64,000 nucleotides of DNA from Candidatus Kosakonia sp. 282A-S69 (GCF_029433855.1 NZ_JAROAU010000003.1:2540756-2604755); one strand, 5' to 3'. Shown: positions 34,977-44,850, numbered from the stretch's first letter. Notes: a model not told the origin generated them from the letters alone. Numbers and translations are program-made.

Positions 34977-36415
34977 TGGCCAAAATCACGCCGGAACTGA
35001 TCGCTACGATCCTGCAACGGGTCGGTGGTGAAGCGAATATCAAAAGCTGCGGCAACTGCATGACGCGCCTGCGCCTGACGCTGCATGACGATGCGCTTGT
35101 CGACAAGGCCGGGCTGCTGGCGCTGCCTGGCGTGCTCGGCGTGGTGAACAGCGACGATCAGCTACAGATCATCGTTGGCCCCGGCAAAGCGCAAACCGCG
35201 GCAGAGATGATGAGTCTCTTAATAAGCGGTGATAACGCGCCCGCGGAAACGGCCTCGCTCAAAGAGGTCGCCCGCGATACTAAACAGCAGATGAAGGCGA
35301 AGCAGACCAGCGGTCTGCATCAGTTTCTGGCGAAATTTGCCACCATTTTCACGCCGCTCATCCCCGGTTTTATCGCCGCCGGGATGCTGCTCGGCTTCGC
35401 CACGCTGATTGAGCAAAGCCTGCTGGTCAACGCGCAGGAGAAGAGCAGCGCGCTCGCGCACAGCGTCGGTTATATGAAAGTGTTCGGCAAAGGGTTATTT
35501 ACCTTCCTGCCGATCCTGATTGGCTACAACGCGCAAAAAGCCTTTGGCGGCAGCGGCGTCAACGGCGCAATTATTGCCGCGCTGTTTGTCCTCGGCTACG
35601 ACGCGAAAGCGACGGTCGGCTACTTCTCCGGGATCGACACCTTCTTCGGCATGAGTATCGATCCGCGCGGCAACATTATCGGCGTGCTGATCGCCACGAT
35701 CCTCGGGGCGTGGATCGAGCGGCAGATCCGCAAGTTTGTCCCCGACAACCTCGATATGATCCTCACTTCGCTGCTGACCTTACTGATCACCGGTGCGCTC
35801 ACCTTTACGCTGATCATGCCGATCGGCGGCGAGCTGTTTAAAGGGATGTCGTGGCTGTTTCTGCACCTGAACGGCAACCCGTTTGGCTGCGCGGTGCTGG
35901 CGGGGCTGTTCCTGATTGCCGTGGTGTTTGGCGTACATCAGGGCTTTATTCCGGTCTACTTTGCTCTGATGGATGCGCAGGGCTTCAACTCGCTCTTCCC
36001 GATCCTCGCGATGGCGGGGGGCGGCCAGGTGGGTGCGGCGCTGGCGCTCTACTTCCGCGCGGCGCGTGAATCGACGATCCGCAACCAGATCCGCGGGGCG
36101 ATCATACCCGGTCTGCTCGGCGTCGGCGAACCGCTGATCTATGCCGTGACTCTGCCGCGTGTAAAACCCTTTGTCACCGCCTGTATTGGCGGCGCCTGCG
36201 GCGGTTTTTTCATAGGTGCCGTGGCGTGGCTTGGCTTACCGGTCGGGTTGAATACGGTGTTTGGCCCTTCCGGGCTGGTGGCGCTGCCGCTGATGACCTC
36301 CGATCATGGCATCTACGCCGGAATGGCGGTCTATGCGGCGGGCGTGGTGGTGGCCTATCTCGGCGGGTTTATCGTCACCTGGCTCTTCGGCCATAAAGGT
36401 GTCGATCTCAGCTAA
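34976..36415 (+). CDS. murP: PTS N-acetylmuramic acid transporter IIBC, MurP
   Basis: A 479-residue PTS permease importing MurNAc as MurNAc-6-P for MurQ. The N-terminal IIB domain has the phosphorylated cysteine in [11 protein letters not shown] (about residues 24-34); ten or so membrane helices of the IIC domain follow, with [14 protein letters not shown] near residue 380. There is no IIA domain, so a separate one (Crr) is needed, as for E. coli MurP. The ATG overlaps the murQ stop by one base; a GTG one codon upstream is less likely. Confidence 0.93.
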   Translation: MAKITPELIATILQRVGGEANIKSCGNCMTRLRLTLHDDALVDKAGLLALPGVLGVVNSDDQLQIIVGPGKAQTAAEMMSLLISGDNAPAETASLKEVARDTKQQMKAKQTSGLHQFLAKFATIFTPLIPGFIAAGMLLGFATLIEQSLLVNAQEKSSALAHSVGYMKVFGKGLFTFLPILIGYNAQKAFGGSGVNGAIIAALFVLGYDAKATVGYFSGIDTFFGMSIDPRGNIIGVLIATILGAWIERQIRKFVPDNLDMILTSLLTLLITGALTFTLIMPIGGELFKGMSWLFLHLNGNPFGCAVLAGLFLIAVVFGVHQGFIPVYFALMDAQGFNSLFPILAMAGGGQVGAALALYFRAARESTIRNQIRGAIIPGLLGVGEPLIYAVTLPRVKPFVTACIGGACGGFFIGAVAWLGLPVGLNTVFGPSGLVALPLMTSDHGIYAGMAVYAAGVVVAYLGGFIVTWLFGHKGVDLS

Positions 36416-36416
36416 G

Positions 36417-36444
36417 AAAAAACCCGGCGCAGCGGCCGGGTTTA
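36417..36444. terminator. Bidirectional terminator murP / foxA
   Basis: AAACCCGGC pairs with GCCGGGTTT around a short GC-rich loop, with A6 on the left. It separates two convergent genes. Confidence 0.8.
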
Positions 36445-36449
36445 TCACA

Positions 36450-38537
36450 TCAGAATGCGTAAGAGAGGCTGCCGACGATGCTGCGCTCGGCGCCAAAGTA
36501 GCAGTAGTTGGCGGAGTTACAGGCGGCGACATAGCGCTTATCGGTGAGGTTATTCACGTTCACCTGCGCGCTCAGCCCTTTCAGACCGACATTCGAGAGA
36601 TCGTACCCGACGGCCAGATCCACCAGCGTGTAGGAGGGCAGCGTATGGGTATTCTGGCGGTCGGAGGTGATGCCGTTAACATACCGTACGCCGGAACCCA
36701 CGGTCAGGCCGTTCAGCGCCCCCGCTTTGACATCATAGCTCAGCCAGGCGCTGGCCTGGTTGCGCGGGGCGTAAACTGCCCGTTTGCCCTGCTCGTCGGC
36801 GCTGCTTTTCTTATAACGGATGTCGTTATAGGTGTAGGCCGCCTGCAGGCGCAGGTTATCCGTCAGCTGACCCACCGCTTCCAGCTCCACCCCTTCTGAT
36901 TCAATCTCGCCAATCGCGCGGTAGGGATCGGTCGGCTCCACTTTGGTGGCGATATTGTTCTGATTAATGCGGTAGACCGAGGCGCTGTACATGGTCTGCG
37001 AACCTTCCGGCTGGAACTTCAGCCCCGCTTCCCACTGTTTGCCCTTCATCGGTTGCAGGATCTTGCCGTTCTCATCGGTAAAGCTGGTCGGTGTAAAAGC
37101 GGTCGAGTAGCTGACGTAGGGCGCAAACCCGCTGTCAAAGAGGTACATCAGCGCCGCACGGCTGCTGATATGATCTTTCTCCAGCGTATCGTGAGTATCA
37201 CCGATCTTATTGCTGTTCGTGATCTTCACCTGATCGTGACGGCCGCCGAGGGTCAGGCGCCAGCGATCGAGTGACATCTGATCCTGCACATAGATCCCGG
37301 TCTGCTCCAGCTTGTGTTTTTCGCGACCATACACGGAAATTGAGAGCGGATCGGCACCGTAGATCGGGTTAAAGGCATCGATCGCCGGGAAGCTACCATA
37401 GGATGAGGTGACATTGTTATTTCGGTGCTGGTAATCGACGCCCACCAGCAGACGGTGGTTAATGGCACCGGTATCAACACTGCCATCAAGCTGGTTATCC
37501 AGCGTCACCGCCGAGAGGGACTCATCCGAGCCGGAGTAACCGCGGTTCAGCTCAGTCTCATTCAGCCAGCCCGAAGCATAAACCTGATTGAGATCGACTT
37601 TAGTCCGCAGGTAACGCAGTTTCTGGCGCACTGACCAGCCGCTGTCGAACAGGTGTTCAAAGTTATAGCCGACCATATTTTCACGGCGCTTGTACTTATC
37701 GTACCGATCTTCGCCTTCAAAGAAGGTGTTGGAGATTTTCCCCCCGGCATGGGGCACCACGGCGCCTTCATACGGCAGGCCGGAGTGGCTGCCGCCTTCC
37801 GGATCGCGATGCAGATAGGCCATCACATCGAGGCGCGTCGTGTCGGTAATACGCCAGGTGACGCTCGGCGCGATGGCGTAACGCTGCTCTTTCAGGTGAT
37901 CAAACTGGGAGTCGGCGTAACGGGTCATACCGGTTAAACGCACCGCCACGCGATCGTTATCATCCACCGGCCCGGTAACATCAAACGCCGCACCGCGCTG
38001 GTTGTTATTGCCCGCGAAGAGTTTCACTTCACCGCCCGGATCGAAAGAGGGTTTACGCGAGTTCAGCGCCACGATACCGCCTGGCGACGAGCGGCCATAG
38101 AGCACGGATGCCGGGCCGCGCACGACTTCAACACTGTCTAAAAACCACGGGTCGATCACCAGCGAGCTGTGGGAGTTGGTGTCGCCCATCATCTTCAGAC
38201 CATCGAGGTAGACGTTATCGAGGCTGCCGTCGGAAAAGCCGCGCAGCACGATGTAATCAAAGCGGTTGGAGGCACCAATTTGGTTGCTGTAGACACCGGG
38301 TGTGTAGCTGACGGCCTGGCGCACGCTGGTGGCGCCCTGCTCTTCATACTGCTGGCGCGTGACGATCGATACCGCCTGCGGCGTTTCGATATCCGGCGTC
38401 TCAAGCTTGGTCGCGCCGCTCTGTACCTGCGAGGTCACCACCACCGTATCTTTAGCGTTTTCCTGCGCCAGCGCCGAAACGCTTACCCCACCGGTTATGC
38501 AGCCAATCATCAATGCCAGTCGCGTTTTTGCGAACAT
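36450..38537 (-). CDS. foxA: TonB-dependent receptor, FoxA-like (ferrioxamine)
   Basis: A 695-residue outer membrane siderophore receptor with a signal peptide ending near SALAQE. A TonB box (DTVVVTS) follows, then the plug (SIVTRQQYEEQGATSVRQAV, VEVVRGPASVLYGRSSPGG) and a 22-strand barrel ending in aromatic F. The final cysteine pair in YVAACNSANYCYFGAER resembles Yersinia and Salmonella FoxA. FoxA imports ferrioxamine B; the FhuF-type reductase at 1.8 kb acts on the same class. A Fur-like box precedes it and an AraC regulator is immediately upstream, as with Yersinia FoxR. Substrate assignment is by resemblance only. Confidence 0.85.
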   Translation of the reverse strand: MFAKTRLALMIGCITGGVSVSALAQENAKDTVVVTSQVQSGATKLETPDIETPQAVSIVTRQQYEEQGATSVRQAVSYTPGVYSNQIGASNRFDYIVLRGFSDGSLDNVYLDGLKMMGDTNSHSSLVIDPWFLDSVEVVRGPASVLYGRSSPGGIVALNSRKPSFDPGGEVKLFAGNNNQRGAAFDVTGPVDDNDRVAVRLTGMTRYADSQFDHLKEQRYAIAPSVTWRITDTTRLDVMAYLHRDPEGGSHSGLPYEGAVVPHAGGKISNTFFEGEDRYDKYKRRENMVGYNFEHLFDSGWSVRQKLRYLRTKVDLNQVYASGWLNETELNRGYSGSDESLSAVTLDNQLDGSVDTGAINHRLLVGVDYQHRNNNVTSSYGSFPAIDAFNPIYGADPLSISVYGREKHKLEQTGIYVQDQMSLDRWRLTLGGRHDQVKITNSNKIGDTHDTLEKDHISSRAALMYLFDSGFAPYVSYSTAFTPTSFTDENGKILQPMKGKQWEAGLKFQPEGSQTMYSASVYRINQNNIATKVEPTDPYRAIGEIESEGVELEAVGQLTDNLRLQAAYTYNDIRYKKSSADEQGKRAVYAPRNQASAWLSYDVKAGALNGLTVGSGVRYVNGITSDRQNTHTLPSYTLVDLAVGYDLSNVGLKGLSAQVNVNNLTDKRYVAACNSANYCYFGAERSIVGSLSYAF

Positions 38538-38563
38538 GAAACTCTCCAGAAGCGGTTATTATT

Positions 38564-38582
38564 GTAAATAAGAATTATTACC
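38564..38582. promoter_or_regulatory. Fur box upstream of foxA
   Basis: GTAAATAAGAATTATTACC matches the Fur consensus at 13 of 19 positions by my count. It lies 27-45 bases upstream of the foxA start. Confidence 0.55.
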
Positions 38583-38679
38583 CTTTTGGATTCGCCAATA
38601 GCTATGCGCAATGACAATTCACATATGCGCGGTGACAAAATGGCGCGCAGGGCGAGAGAAAAGGTCTATGGGGAGGCGA

Positions 38680-39633
38680 TCAGCTGGCGCGCGCTTCACT
38701 CGGCGCGATGCCATACCGGCGACGAAAGGCAGTGGAAAAGTTGGTGGCATGTTGATACCCCGACATCCAGGCCGCTTGCTGCACGCTGTAGCCCTGAGCG
38801 AGGTAGCGCCGCGCCAGCGCCAGGCGGCAGTCGCGCAGATAGTCAAACACCGAGTGGCCATACGCCTGGCGGAATTTTACCCGCAGGCTGCTGGTGCTCA
38901 TCGCCGCCAGCTGCGCCAGCGCCGTGAGCGTATACTCTTTTTCCGGCTGCTGCTCCAGCAAGCGGCGCACTGACTCAAGCCGTTGCCCCTCGCCGCCGCA
39001 AGCGCGCGTGCACTGCTCCACGCCCGCCATCCGCTGTGACAGCGCGTGCCCGACCAGTTGCAGCATTACCCCTTCAAGAATTAGCTCGCGGGAGAGCGCA
39101 GGCAGCGCTGCAAGCTGGCTCTGTTGTAAACCCGAGAGCAGAAACGCGGGCACCTGCCATAAAAAGGTCGGCGCGCCGTGCGACTCCCACTGATCCAGCA
39201 GCGCGCTGAGCAGCGGCGAACGCTGGCAACTGGCGGGATCGACGCCGAGCGATAGCGTGCGCAGAGCGTTATCGGCCAGGTGACGAGCGTTCATCACCTG
39301 CTGCTCGCTCAGGCGTGAAGTGAAGGCCATACCGGAACGGACGATAAACTCCTCGTCGTTGAGGCGCAGCATCACGCTACCCTCAAGCACCACCAACATA
39401 TAGAGAGGGCAGCTGTGCAGAGAGGTGGTTTCATAGGGTTGCAGAACGTGAATATCGGAGCGGGTCAGGTTCAGGCCGCTGGAGAAGCGCATCTCCTGCA
39501 CATTGCCCTGAATGACAATGCGTCTCTCCTCGCTCAGCGAGCGGCAGGAAGCCAGCGCCGGAAAGCGGTAATCGATGCCGTAGCGCTCGCCAAAGCCGAT
39601 AAAATCTTCAACGGAAAAGTCTCTCTTTTGCAT
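38680..39633 (-). CDS. AraC-family siderophore regulator (FoxR/PchR-like)
   Basis: A 317-residue regulator. The N-terminal part is a ligand-binding domain like PchR; the C-terminal AraC domain covers about residues 220-315, with LTALAQLAAMSTSSLRVKFR and QQAAWMSGYQHATNFSTAFRRRYG. It precedes foxA on the same strand and probably activates it when the ferric siderophore is bound. A strong Fur palindrome lies at 39728-39742. The frame begins 25 codons earlier; the ATG at 39633 gives a family-like N-terminus but has no good SD, so the start is uncertain. Confidence 0.85.
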   Translation of the reverse strand: MQKRDFSVEDFIGFGERYGIDYRFPALASCRSLSEERRIVIQGNVQEMRFSSGLNLTRSDIHVLQPYETTSLHSCPLYMLVVLEGSVMLRLNDEEFIVRSGMAFTSRLSEQQVMNARHLADNALRTLSLGVDPASCQRSPLLSALLDQWESHGAPTFLWQVPAFLLSGLQQSQLAALPALSRELILEGVMLQLVGHALSQRMAGVEQCTRACGGEGQRLESVRRLLEQQPEKEYTLTALAQLAAMSTSSLRVKFRQAYGHSVFDYLRDCRLALARRYLAQGYSVQQAAWMSGYQHATNFSTAFRRRYGIAPSEARAS

Positions 39634-39727
39634 AACCGGCAGCCGTTCGTTCTCGATCAAACCCAGGCACCACGCCGGGCGAAACGGCCTACACCTTACC
39701 ATTCGCATCAGGCCGCTTCAATGCTAT

Positions 39728-39742
39728 TGAGAACTATTCTCA
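39728..39742. promoter_or_regulatory. Fur palindrome upstream of AraC regulator
   Basis: TGAGAACTATTCTCA is a perfect 7-1-7 inverted repeat apart from its centre and is close to the TGAGAATnATTCTCA form of the Fur site. It places the regulator under iron control. Confidence 0.65.
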
Positions 39743-39777
39743 TAAAACAGCGCGCAGGGAGAGGATGTAATCTCTGC

Positions 39778-40671
39778 TTACCCCTTTTTCCCGCCCGGCT
39801 TTAAGCCGCGGTGAAACTCATTGATGCGTTTCACCGTTTTAATCGCCCGCTGCGAATTTGCCGACGCCACCGATAAAACAAGCATCTCCAGGCAGAGCAG
39901 CACCGTGCCATGCAGCGGGATTTTGCCCTTCTCGCCACCGCGCGGGACATGGATCACCACATCCGCTTGCTGGCTGAAGCGCGAGTCTACGGCGTTGGTT
40001 AACAGGATCACCGGAATGCCGAGCCGCCGCGCCTCTTTCAGCGTAGTCAGCCCTTCCCGGTGCGCCGATTTCTGCGCCATCATCACCAGCACGTCGCCGC
40101 GCTGCAGCCCAATCAACTGCTCGGAGAGGGCAATGCCGGTGCGGTTAAGCTCGGTGGCGGGCAAGCCGATGCGGTTGAAAAGCCGCGCGCTGTACTCCGC
40201 CAGGATACCCGATGCGCCAATGCCGAAAATCGCCACCTGGCGCGCGTCGACCAGCAGCGCCACCGCCTGCGCGATGGCGTAGCGGTTGGCGGGAGCGGAG
40301 AGCACTTCGCAGGTGTGCTGATGCCCTTCGAGGACAAAATCGATGCCTGAATTGACGTCGCAGGCGAGCGCATTCACCGTGGCGCTCATCTTCTCGGCTG
40401 ACGACGCCGCCGGGCCAAACCACTGCTCCAGGGTCTGCTTCAGATCGCGTAACCCGGCAAAGCCCAGCGCCTGAATTGCGCGTACCACGGTGGCATCCGA
40501 GGTTTGCGTGGCGGCGGCGATCTCCATTGCCGTCTGCTCCAGCACCGCTTCACGATGATCGTGGATATAACGCGCCACCGCCTGCAAACGCGGCGACAGC
40601 GTCTGCGCCCGCGCGCGAAAACGCTCGCCGTAGACATCGACGCGACTTTTAGCCCGCTTGGCGTTCAGCAT
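39778..40671 (-). CDS. MurR/RpiR-family regulator in the siderophore operon
   Basis: A 297-residue protein with an N-terminal RpiR helix-turn-helix (about 35-85, AAATQTSDATVVRAIQALGF) and a C-terminal SIS sugar-phosphate-binding domain (about 125-260, VAIFGIGASGILAEYSARLF). It is the last gene of the siderophore ABC operon, starting two bases after the binding-protein stop, with AAGGGAAG before the ATG. RpiR proteins normally sense phosphosugars, so its link to iron uptake is unusual. It lies about 3.4 kb from murQP, which lacks its own murR, but it is not clearly MurR. Confidence 0.85.
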   Translation of the reverse strand: MLNAKRAKSRVDVYGERFRARAQTLSPRLQAVARYIHDHREAVLEQTAMEIAAATQTSDATVVRAIQALGFAGLRDLKQTLEQWFGPAASSAEKMSATVNALACDVNSGIDFVLEGHQHTCEVLSAPANRYAIAQAVALLVDARQVAIFGIGASGILAEYSARLFNRIGLPATELNRTGIALSEQLIGLQRGDVLVMMAQKSAHREGLTTLKEARRLGIPVILLTNAVDSRFSQQADVVIHVPRGGEKGKIPLHGTVLLCLEMLVLSVASANSQRAIKTVKRINEFHRGLKPGGKKG

Positions 40672-40673
40672 CT

Positions 40674-41630
40674 TCACTTCCCTTCTTGCGCCGCTGGTAG
40701 CGGTCGTCCGGCAATCTGCGACTGCACCTGCGCCACCATCAGGCTTAACGAGGCGAAGGAGTTAGAGATCGCCTCTTCGCGTGAAATCAGCACATAGCGC
40801 CCGTTATGACAGGCAGTGAGGAAATCGCACCAGCCGGGCATCACCGCGTCCATGGCGGCCATTTCATCCTGCGGCGTGCCGCCGGTATCTCCGCGCCATG
40901 TCGCAAAGACAAAGTCTGCATCCAGCTCCGGCAGCCGCTCGGCGCTGACATCCATGCGCCCCCCTTCAGGGATGCTGTCGATAAGCGGCGGGAAGCGAAA
41001 ACCAGCATCCCGCAGCACGCGACCCAGCGAGTGGTAGCTGTGCAAGACGTTGATTTTACCGTTGTTCGCCTGGATAACCGATACCGTTATCTTGCGGGTA
41101 TCAATGCTCTTTTTCAGTACGGCAATCTGCTCCTGATAGCGCCGCATCAGGATCGCCAGCCGCGCCTGTGTGCCGGTCAGCTGCGCCAGCTTGCGGTAGA
41201 TCTCCGGCGCGCCGCCCTGCAGATGATCGATGCTCACGGTGGGCGCGATCTTCGCCAACTGCTCCACCGGCGTATTGCGGCTGGGCTCGGTGATAATCAA
41301 ATCGGGTTTCGCCGCCGCTACGGCTTCCATATCAATATCGGCGGAGCCAATAAAGCGAATATCCGCGTTATCAAAGTCGACGCCGGTCAAGAGCGCCCCG
41401 GAGCGTAAAACATGGTGGCCATCCGCCTGCGTGCGCCCGTGGCTGGCGACCGGCGGTACGCCAAGCTCAATCAGCGGAATAGTGATATCAAGATCGTGCA
41501 GCGAGACAATGCGTTTCGGGTGCTGCGGTACATTGACCACGCGCCCTAAGTCGTCGGTAAAGGTCTGCATAGGCTCTGCGGCAGCGGCGGTGAAACCTGC
41601 CAGCAGCAGCAAGGAGAAGAGGATGCGCAT
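40674..41630 (-). CDS. Siderophore ABC transporter, periplasmic binding protein
   Basis: A 318-residue FhuD/FecB-type class III binding protein. A signal peptide covers about residues 1-18. The core begins TFTDDLGRVVNVPQHPKRIV, typical of ferric siderophore binding proteins, and the long connecting helix lies near 150-170. It follows two FecCD permeases and an ATPase in one operon. With the divergent FcuA-like receptor it likely imports ferrichrome or another hydroxamate; the siderophore is not proven. Confidence 0.9.
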   Translation of the reverse strand: MRILFSLLLLAGFTAAAAEPMQTFTDDLGRVVNVPQHPKRIVSLHDLDITIPLIELGVPPVASHGRTQADGHHVLRSGALLTGVDFDNADIRFIGSADIDMEAVAAAKPDLIITEPSRNTPVEQLAKIAPTVSIDHLQGGAPEIYRKLAQLTGTQARLAILMRRYQEQIAVLKKSIDTRKITVSVIQANNGKINVLHSYHSLGRVLRDAGFRFPPLIDSIPEGGRMDVSAERLPELDADFVFATWRGDTGGTPQDEMAAMDAVMPGWCDFLTACHNGRYVLISREEAISNSFASLSLMVAQVQSQIAGRPLPAAQEGK

Positions 41631-41644
41631 AGAACTCCTTAAGG

Positions 41645-42697
41645 TTATAAGCGATCGCGCCGCTGCCAGAGCAACAGCAGGAAAAAGGGGCCGCCCACCA
41701 GCGCAATCACAATCCCGGCGGGAATTTGCAGCGGCGCAAACGCCAGCCGCCCAATCGTATCGGCGGTCAGCACCAGCAAGCCACCGAGCGCTACGCTGCC
41801 CCAGAGCAGGGCGCGCTCACCGCCGCCCAGCAGAAAGCGCGCTATATGCGGGGCAATCAATCCGACAAACCCGAGGCTGCCGACACAGGAGACACTGGCA
41901 GCGGTGAGCAACACTGGCGCGAACACCCGCAGGCCGTTAAGCAGCATCAGCCGCACGCCGAGACCCGTTGCAGCCTGGTTGCCGAGCTGCGCGACATCCG
42001 CCGCGCGGGCGGTCAGCAGCAACATAAGCGTCGCAGGTAGCGCCCAGCAGAGCGTCACGCCCAGAAGTGGCCAGCTGGCGGCCTGTAAACTGCCCGCCAG
42101 CCAGAGCATTGCGGTCTGCACGTCGCGCACATCGGCGGTAGTCATGAAAAGACCGATACCGGCGGCGAAGGACCAGGAGAGGCCAATCCCCAGCAGCACA
42201 AAGCGCGGGCGGGAGACGTCCCGCGCCAGCGCGATCACCAGCCCGGCAGCAAGCAGGCCACCCGCCATTCCCGCCAGCGGACGCCAGATAACGCTCACCG
42301 CCGGAAAGCTGAACACCAGCGTTAATACCGCGACGCTGGCCCCCTCTTTCACGCCAATTAAGCCAGGGTCCGCCAGCCCGTTGCGCGTCATGGATTGCAT
42401 CGCCGCGCCCGCCATGCCGAGCATCGCTCCGCAAAGCAGTGCCATGCAGAGCCGCGGCAGACGCAGATCCCACACCACATAGTGCTGCTCGCCGCTCAGC
42501 GTCTGCGGCACAAACAGCGCCCGCGCGAGGCTTGATGTCGGCACGGGCAGCGAGCCGCGCGACACGCCGAAGAGCAGCAACGCCAGTGCCAGCAGTAGCA
42601 GCCCGCTCAGCCATAGCAGCGCGCGCGGGCGCAGCAGGCGGGAAAAGCCGCCGATCCGGAACGCTCGCAGCCCGGCGCGATAAAGTTCCTGGCTCAT
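41645..42697 (-). CDS. Siderophore ABC transporter, FecCD permease 2
   Basis: A 350-residue inner membrane permease with about ten helices. FecCD motifs include GAMLGMAGAAMQSMTRNGLADPGLIGV and VGSLGFVGLIAPHIARFLLG (the ATPase-contact loop). It starts by a 4-base ATGA overlap with the first permease and ends 15 bases before the binding protein gene. A long out-of-frame-looking upstream extension of the frame overlaps the first permease and is rejected. Confidence 0.92.
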   Translation of the reverse strand: MSQELYRAGLRAFRIGGFSRLLRPRALLWLSGLLLLALALLLFGVSRGSLPVPTSSLARALFVPQTLSGEQHYVVWDLRLPRLCMALLCGAMLGMAGAAMQSMTRNGLADPGLIGVKEGASVAVLTLVFSFPAVSVIWRPLAGMAGGLLAAGLVIALARDVSRPRFVLLGIGLSWSFAAGIGLFMTTADVRDVQTAMLWLAGSLQAASWPLLGVTLCWALPATLMLLLTARAADVAQLGNQAATGLGVRLMLLNGLRVFAPVLLTAASVSCVGSLGFVGLIAPHIARFLLGGGERALLWGSVALGGLLVLTADTIGRLAFAPLQIPAGIVIALVGGPFFLLLLWQRRDRL

Positions 42698-43701
42698 TTG
42701 AAGAACCTCGCCGCCAGCAGCATAAAGAGCGGCGCGCCGACCAGCGCACTCATCACGCCGGTCGCCAGCTCTTGCGGCGAAAGCAACGTTCGCGCCGCGA
42801 TATCCGCCAGCAGCAAGAGCGCTGCGCCGCCAAGGGCGGAAAGTGGGATCACCACGCGCAGATCGCTGCCCGCCATGCGGCGCACCATATGCGGCACCAC
42901 CAGACCGATAAACCCGATTGGCCCGGCAATGGCCACCGCCGCGCCGCACAGCAGCGCAACGGCGAGTAATGAGAGCAGGCGAATTCGCGTCAGCGAGACG
43001 CCAAGGCCGCGCGCCAGCGTATCGCCAAGCGCCAGCATATTGAGCGCTGGTGCCAGCGCAATCGCCAGCCCGAAGCCAGCGGTAGCAGCCATCGCGGCAG
43101 GTGTGATCTGTTCCCAGCTCAGCCCGGCAAGATCGCCCGCCAGCCAGGTGCGCATGCTCAGCAAGGTCTGCTCATCAAGGATCAGGATCGCGGCGGTGAT
43201 CGATGAGGCAAAGGCCGACAGCGCCACGCCGCAGAGCGTCACCTTCATCGGCGTGAAGCCAGCGCGCCCGGCAGAACAGAGCAGCATCAGCAGGGAAAAG
43301 AGGATAGCCGCGCCGGTGGCGGCCATCAGCGGTCGGCTGACGGCGGCATCGCCCATGGTGATGCCGAGCGCGGTCGTCGCCACCACCGCCAGCGCCGCAC
43401 CGGCGTTCAAACCGAGGATGTGCGGCTCACCTAAGGGGTTGCGAATAACCGACTGCAAGAGTGCCCCGGCAACGCCCAGCGCGGCGCCGGTAAAGAGCGC
43501 GGCGACGAGGCGCAGCAAGCGCAGGCTGATAATCACCCGGTGATCGAAATTATGCGGGTCGAAGGCAATCAGCGCCTGCACCACCGTTGGTGGCGCAATG
43601 TAGCGCGCGCCGAGGCCAAGATGGGCAATCGCCGCCATCACCACCACTCCCGACAGGCCAAGCGCGGCAACGCTCACGCGGGCGGATTGACGAACACTCA
43701 T
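42694..43701 (-). CDS. Siderophore ABC transporter, FecCD permease 1
   Basis: A 335-residue FecCD permease with about nine or ten helices. GAALGVAGALLQSVIRNPLG is the N-terminal signature and GPIGFIGLVVPHMVRRM the ATPase-contact loop. The start overlaps the stop of the ATPase gene by 4 bases and the end overlaps permease 2 by 4, so the operon is tightly coupled. The two permeases form the heterodimeric channel. Confidence 0.92.
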   Translation of the reverse strand: MSVRQSARVSVAALGLSGVVVMAAIAHLGLGARYIAPPTVVQALIAFDPHNFDHRVIISLRLLRLVAALFTGAALGVAGALLQSVIRNPLGEPHILGLNAGAALAVVATTALGITMGDAAVSRPLMAATGAAILFSLLMLLCSAGRAGFTPMKVTLCGVALSAFASSITAAILILDEQTLLSMRTWLAGDLAGLSWEQITPAAMAATAGFGLAIALAPALNMLALGDTLARGLGVSLTRIRLLSLLAVALLCGAAVAIAGPIGFIGLVVPHMVRRMAGSDLRVVIPLSALGGAALLLLADIAARTLLSPQELATGVMSALVGAPLFMLLAARFFK

Positions 43702-44525
43702 GCGCCGCTACCGCCCGGTTTGCGAAAGGGTATAAAGAAAGGCTTGCCGGTCAAAGGGTTAACCGACATCTGCACATCGACATCGAACACGCGTTTAATC
43801 AGCTCCGGCGTGCAGGCCTCGCCTTCGTTGATCACCCCCTGCAATCGCCCCTGTTTGAGAAAGATCAGCGTGTCGGCGTAGTTCACCGCGAAGTTAAGAT
43901 CGTGCAGCACCACAATCACTGTGCGTCCATGATCGCGGGTTAAGGTATGCAGCAGTTCGAGGATCTCTACCTGGTAGCGAAGATCGAGGAAGGTGGTCGG
44001 CTCATCAAGCAGGATCACCGGCGTTTGCTGCGCCAGCGCCATCGCAATCCAGCAGCGTTGCCGCTGGCCGCCGGAAAGGCTGTCCACGGGTTGATGGGCA
44101 AACCCGGCGGTGCCGGTCATTTCCAGCGCCTGCTGTACCGCATTTTCATCCTCGTGTGACCACTGGCGCATAAAGCTCTGCCAGGGGAAACGCCCGCGCG
44201 CGACCAGTTCGAACACCGTCAGCCCCTCCGGCACGACTGGCGACTGTGGCAGCATTCCCAACTGGCGGGAAACGGCTTTTGTCGGCTGATGGTGAATCGC
44301 TTTGCCATCCAGCAGCACGCTGCCGCCGAGCGGTTTCAGCATGCGGGCAATGGTGCCAAGCAGCGTGGATTTACCGGAGCCGTTTGCTCCCACCAGCACA
44401 CTCATTTTGCCAGGCGGGATGGTCAGGCTGATCTCATCGACAATCAGCTGTTTGTGATAGCCCGCCGAGAGACGGTCGAGCACGATACTCTGCCCGCTGT
44501 CGGGTTGTTCCACATGTTGTGGCAT
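43698..44525 (-). CDS. Siderophore ABC transporter, ATPase
   Basis: A 275-residue ABC ATPase of the FepC/FhuC type. Walker A is VGANGSGKSTLL (about 39-50), the signature LSGGQRQR is near 145, and Walker B is VILLDEPTTFLDLR. It is first in a five-gene operon: ATPase, permease 1, permease 2, binding protein, RpiR regulator. A Fur-like box lies 56-74 bases upstream. Confidence 0.93.
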   Translation of the reverse strand: MPQHVEQPDSGQSIVLDRLSAGYHKQLIVDEISLTIPPGKMSVLVGANGSGKSTLLGTIARMLKPLGGSVLLDGKAIHHQPTKAVSRQLGMLPQSPVVPEGLTVFELVARGRFPWQSFMRQWSHEDENAVQQALEMTGTAGFAHQPVDSLSGGQRQRCWIAMALAQQTPVILLDEPTTFLDLRYQVEILELLHTLTRDHGRTVIVVLHDLNFAVNYADTLIFLKQGRLQGVINEGEACTPELIKRVFDVDVQMSVNPLTGKPFFIPFRKPGGSGA

Positions 44526-44580
44526 GTTGACTCCTGCGCCGCAACAGCGTGGCTACCCGCGCGTGCGTTAGCATTCAAAT

Positions 44581-44599
44581 AAAAATAAATCTCATTCTC
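44581..44599 (-). promoter_or_regulatory. Fur box upstream of siderophore ABC operon
   Basis: Read on the minus strand, GAGAATGAGATTTATTTTT matches the Fur consensus at 13 of 19 positions by my count. Confidence 0.45.
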
Positions 44600-44831
44600 T
44601 TTAAAAATTTTGCAGTTTGCCGCTGTAGTAGTCAAGTATCCTAATCCGCTAACGCACTTACCCGCCCTGGCGAAGAGCAGGCGCTTATTTGCAAAACTCA
44701 CTCAACCATTAAATTATTTATTTTTAATAAGTTAATTAACTAAATCCGCCGCGCAATCTGCACGTTGATCACTGCGCTTTTGCTGTAGTGAATCTCTCCT
44801 GTTTGTCGTTTACTACTACATAACTCCATGA

Positions 44832-44850
44832 TTGAATGATTATCAATTAC
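44832..44850 (+). promoter_or_regulatory. Fur box upstream of FcuA-like receptor
   Basis: TTGAATGATTATCAATTAC matches the Fur consensus at 12 of 19 positions and includes the AATGAT/ATCA core. Confidence 0.45.

Noticed and set aside
34065-40671. Calling the 39778-40671 gene murR
   Set aside because: It belongs to the same family but does not resemble E. coli MurR beyond the family level and lies in the siderophore operon, not next to murQ.
42698-42949. Long N-terminal extension of FecCD permease 2
   Set aside because: These 84 codons lie inside permease 1 in another frame; the ATG at 42697 makes the standard ATGA overlap and the family length.
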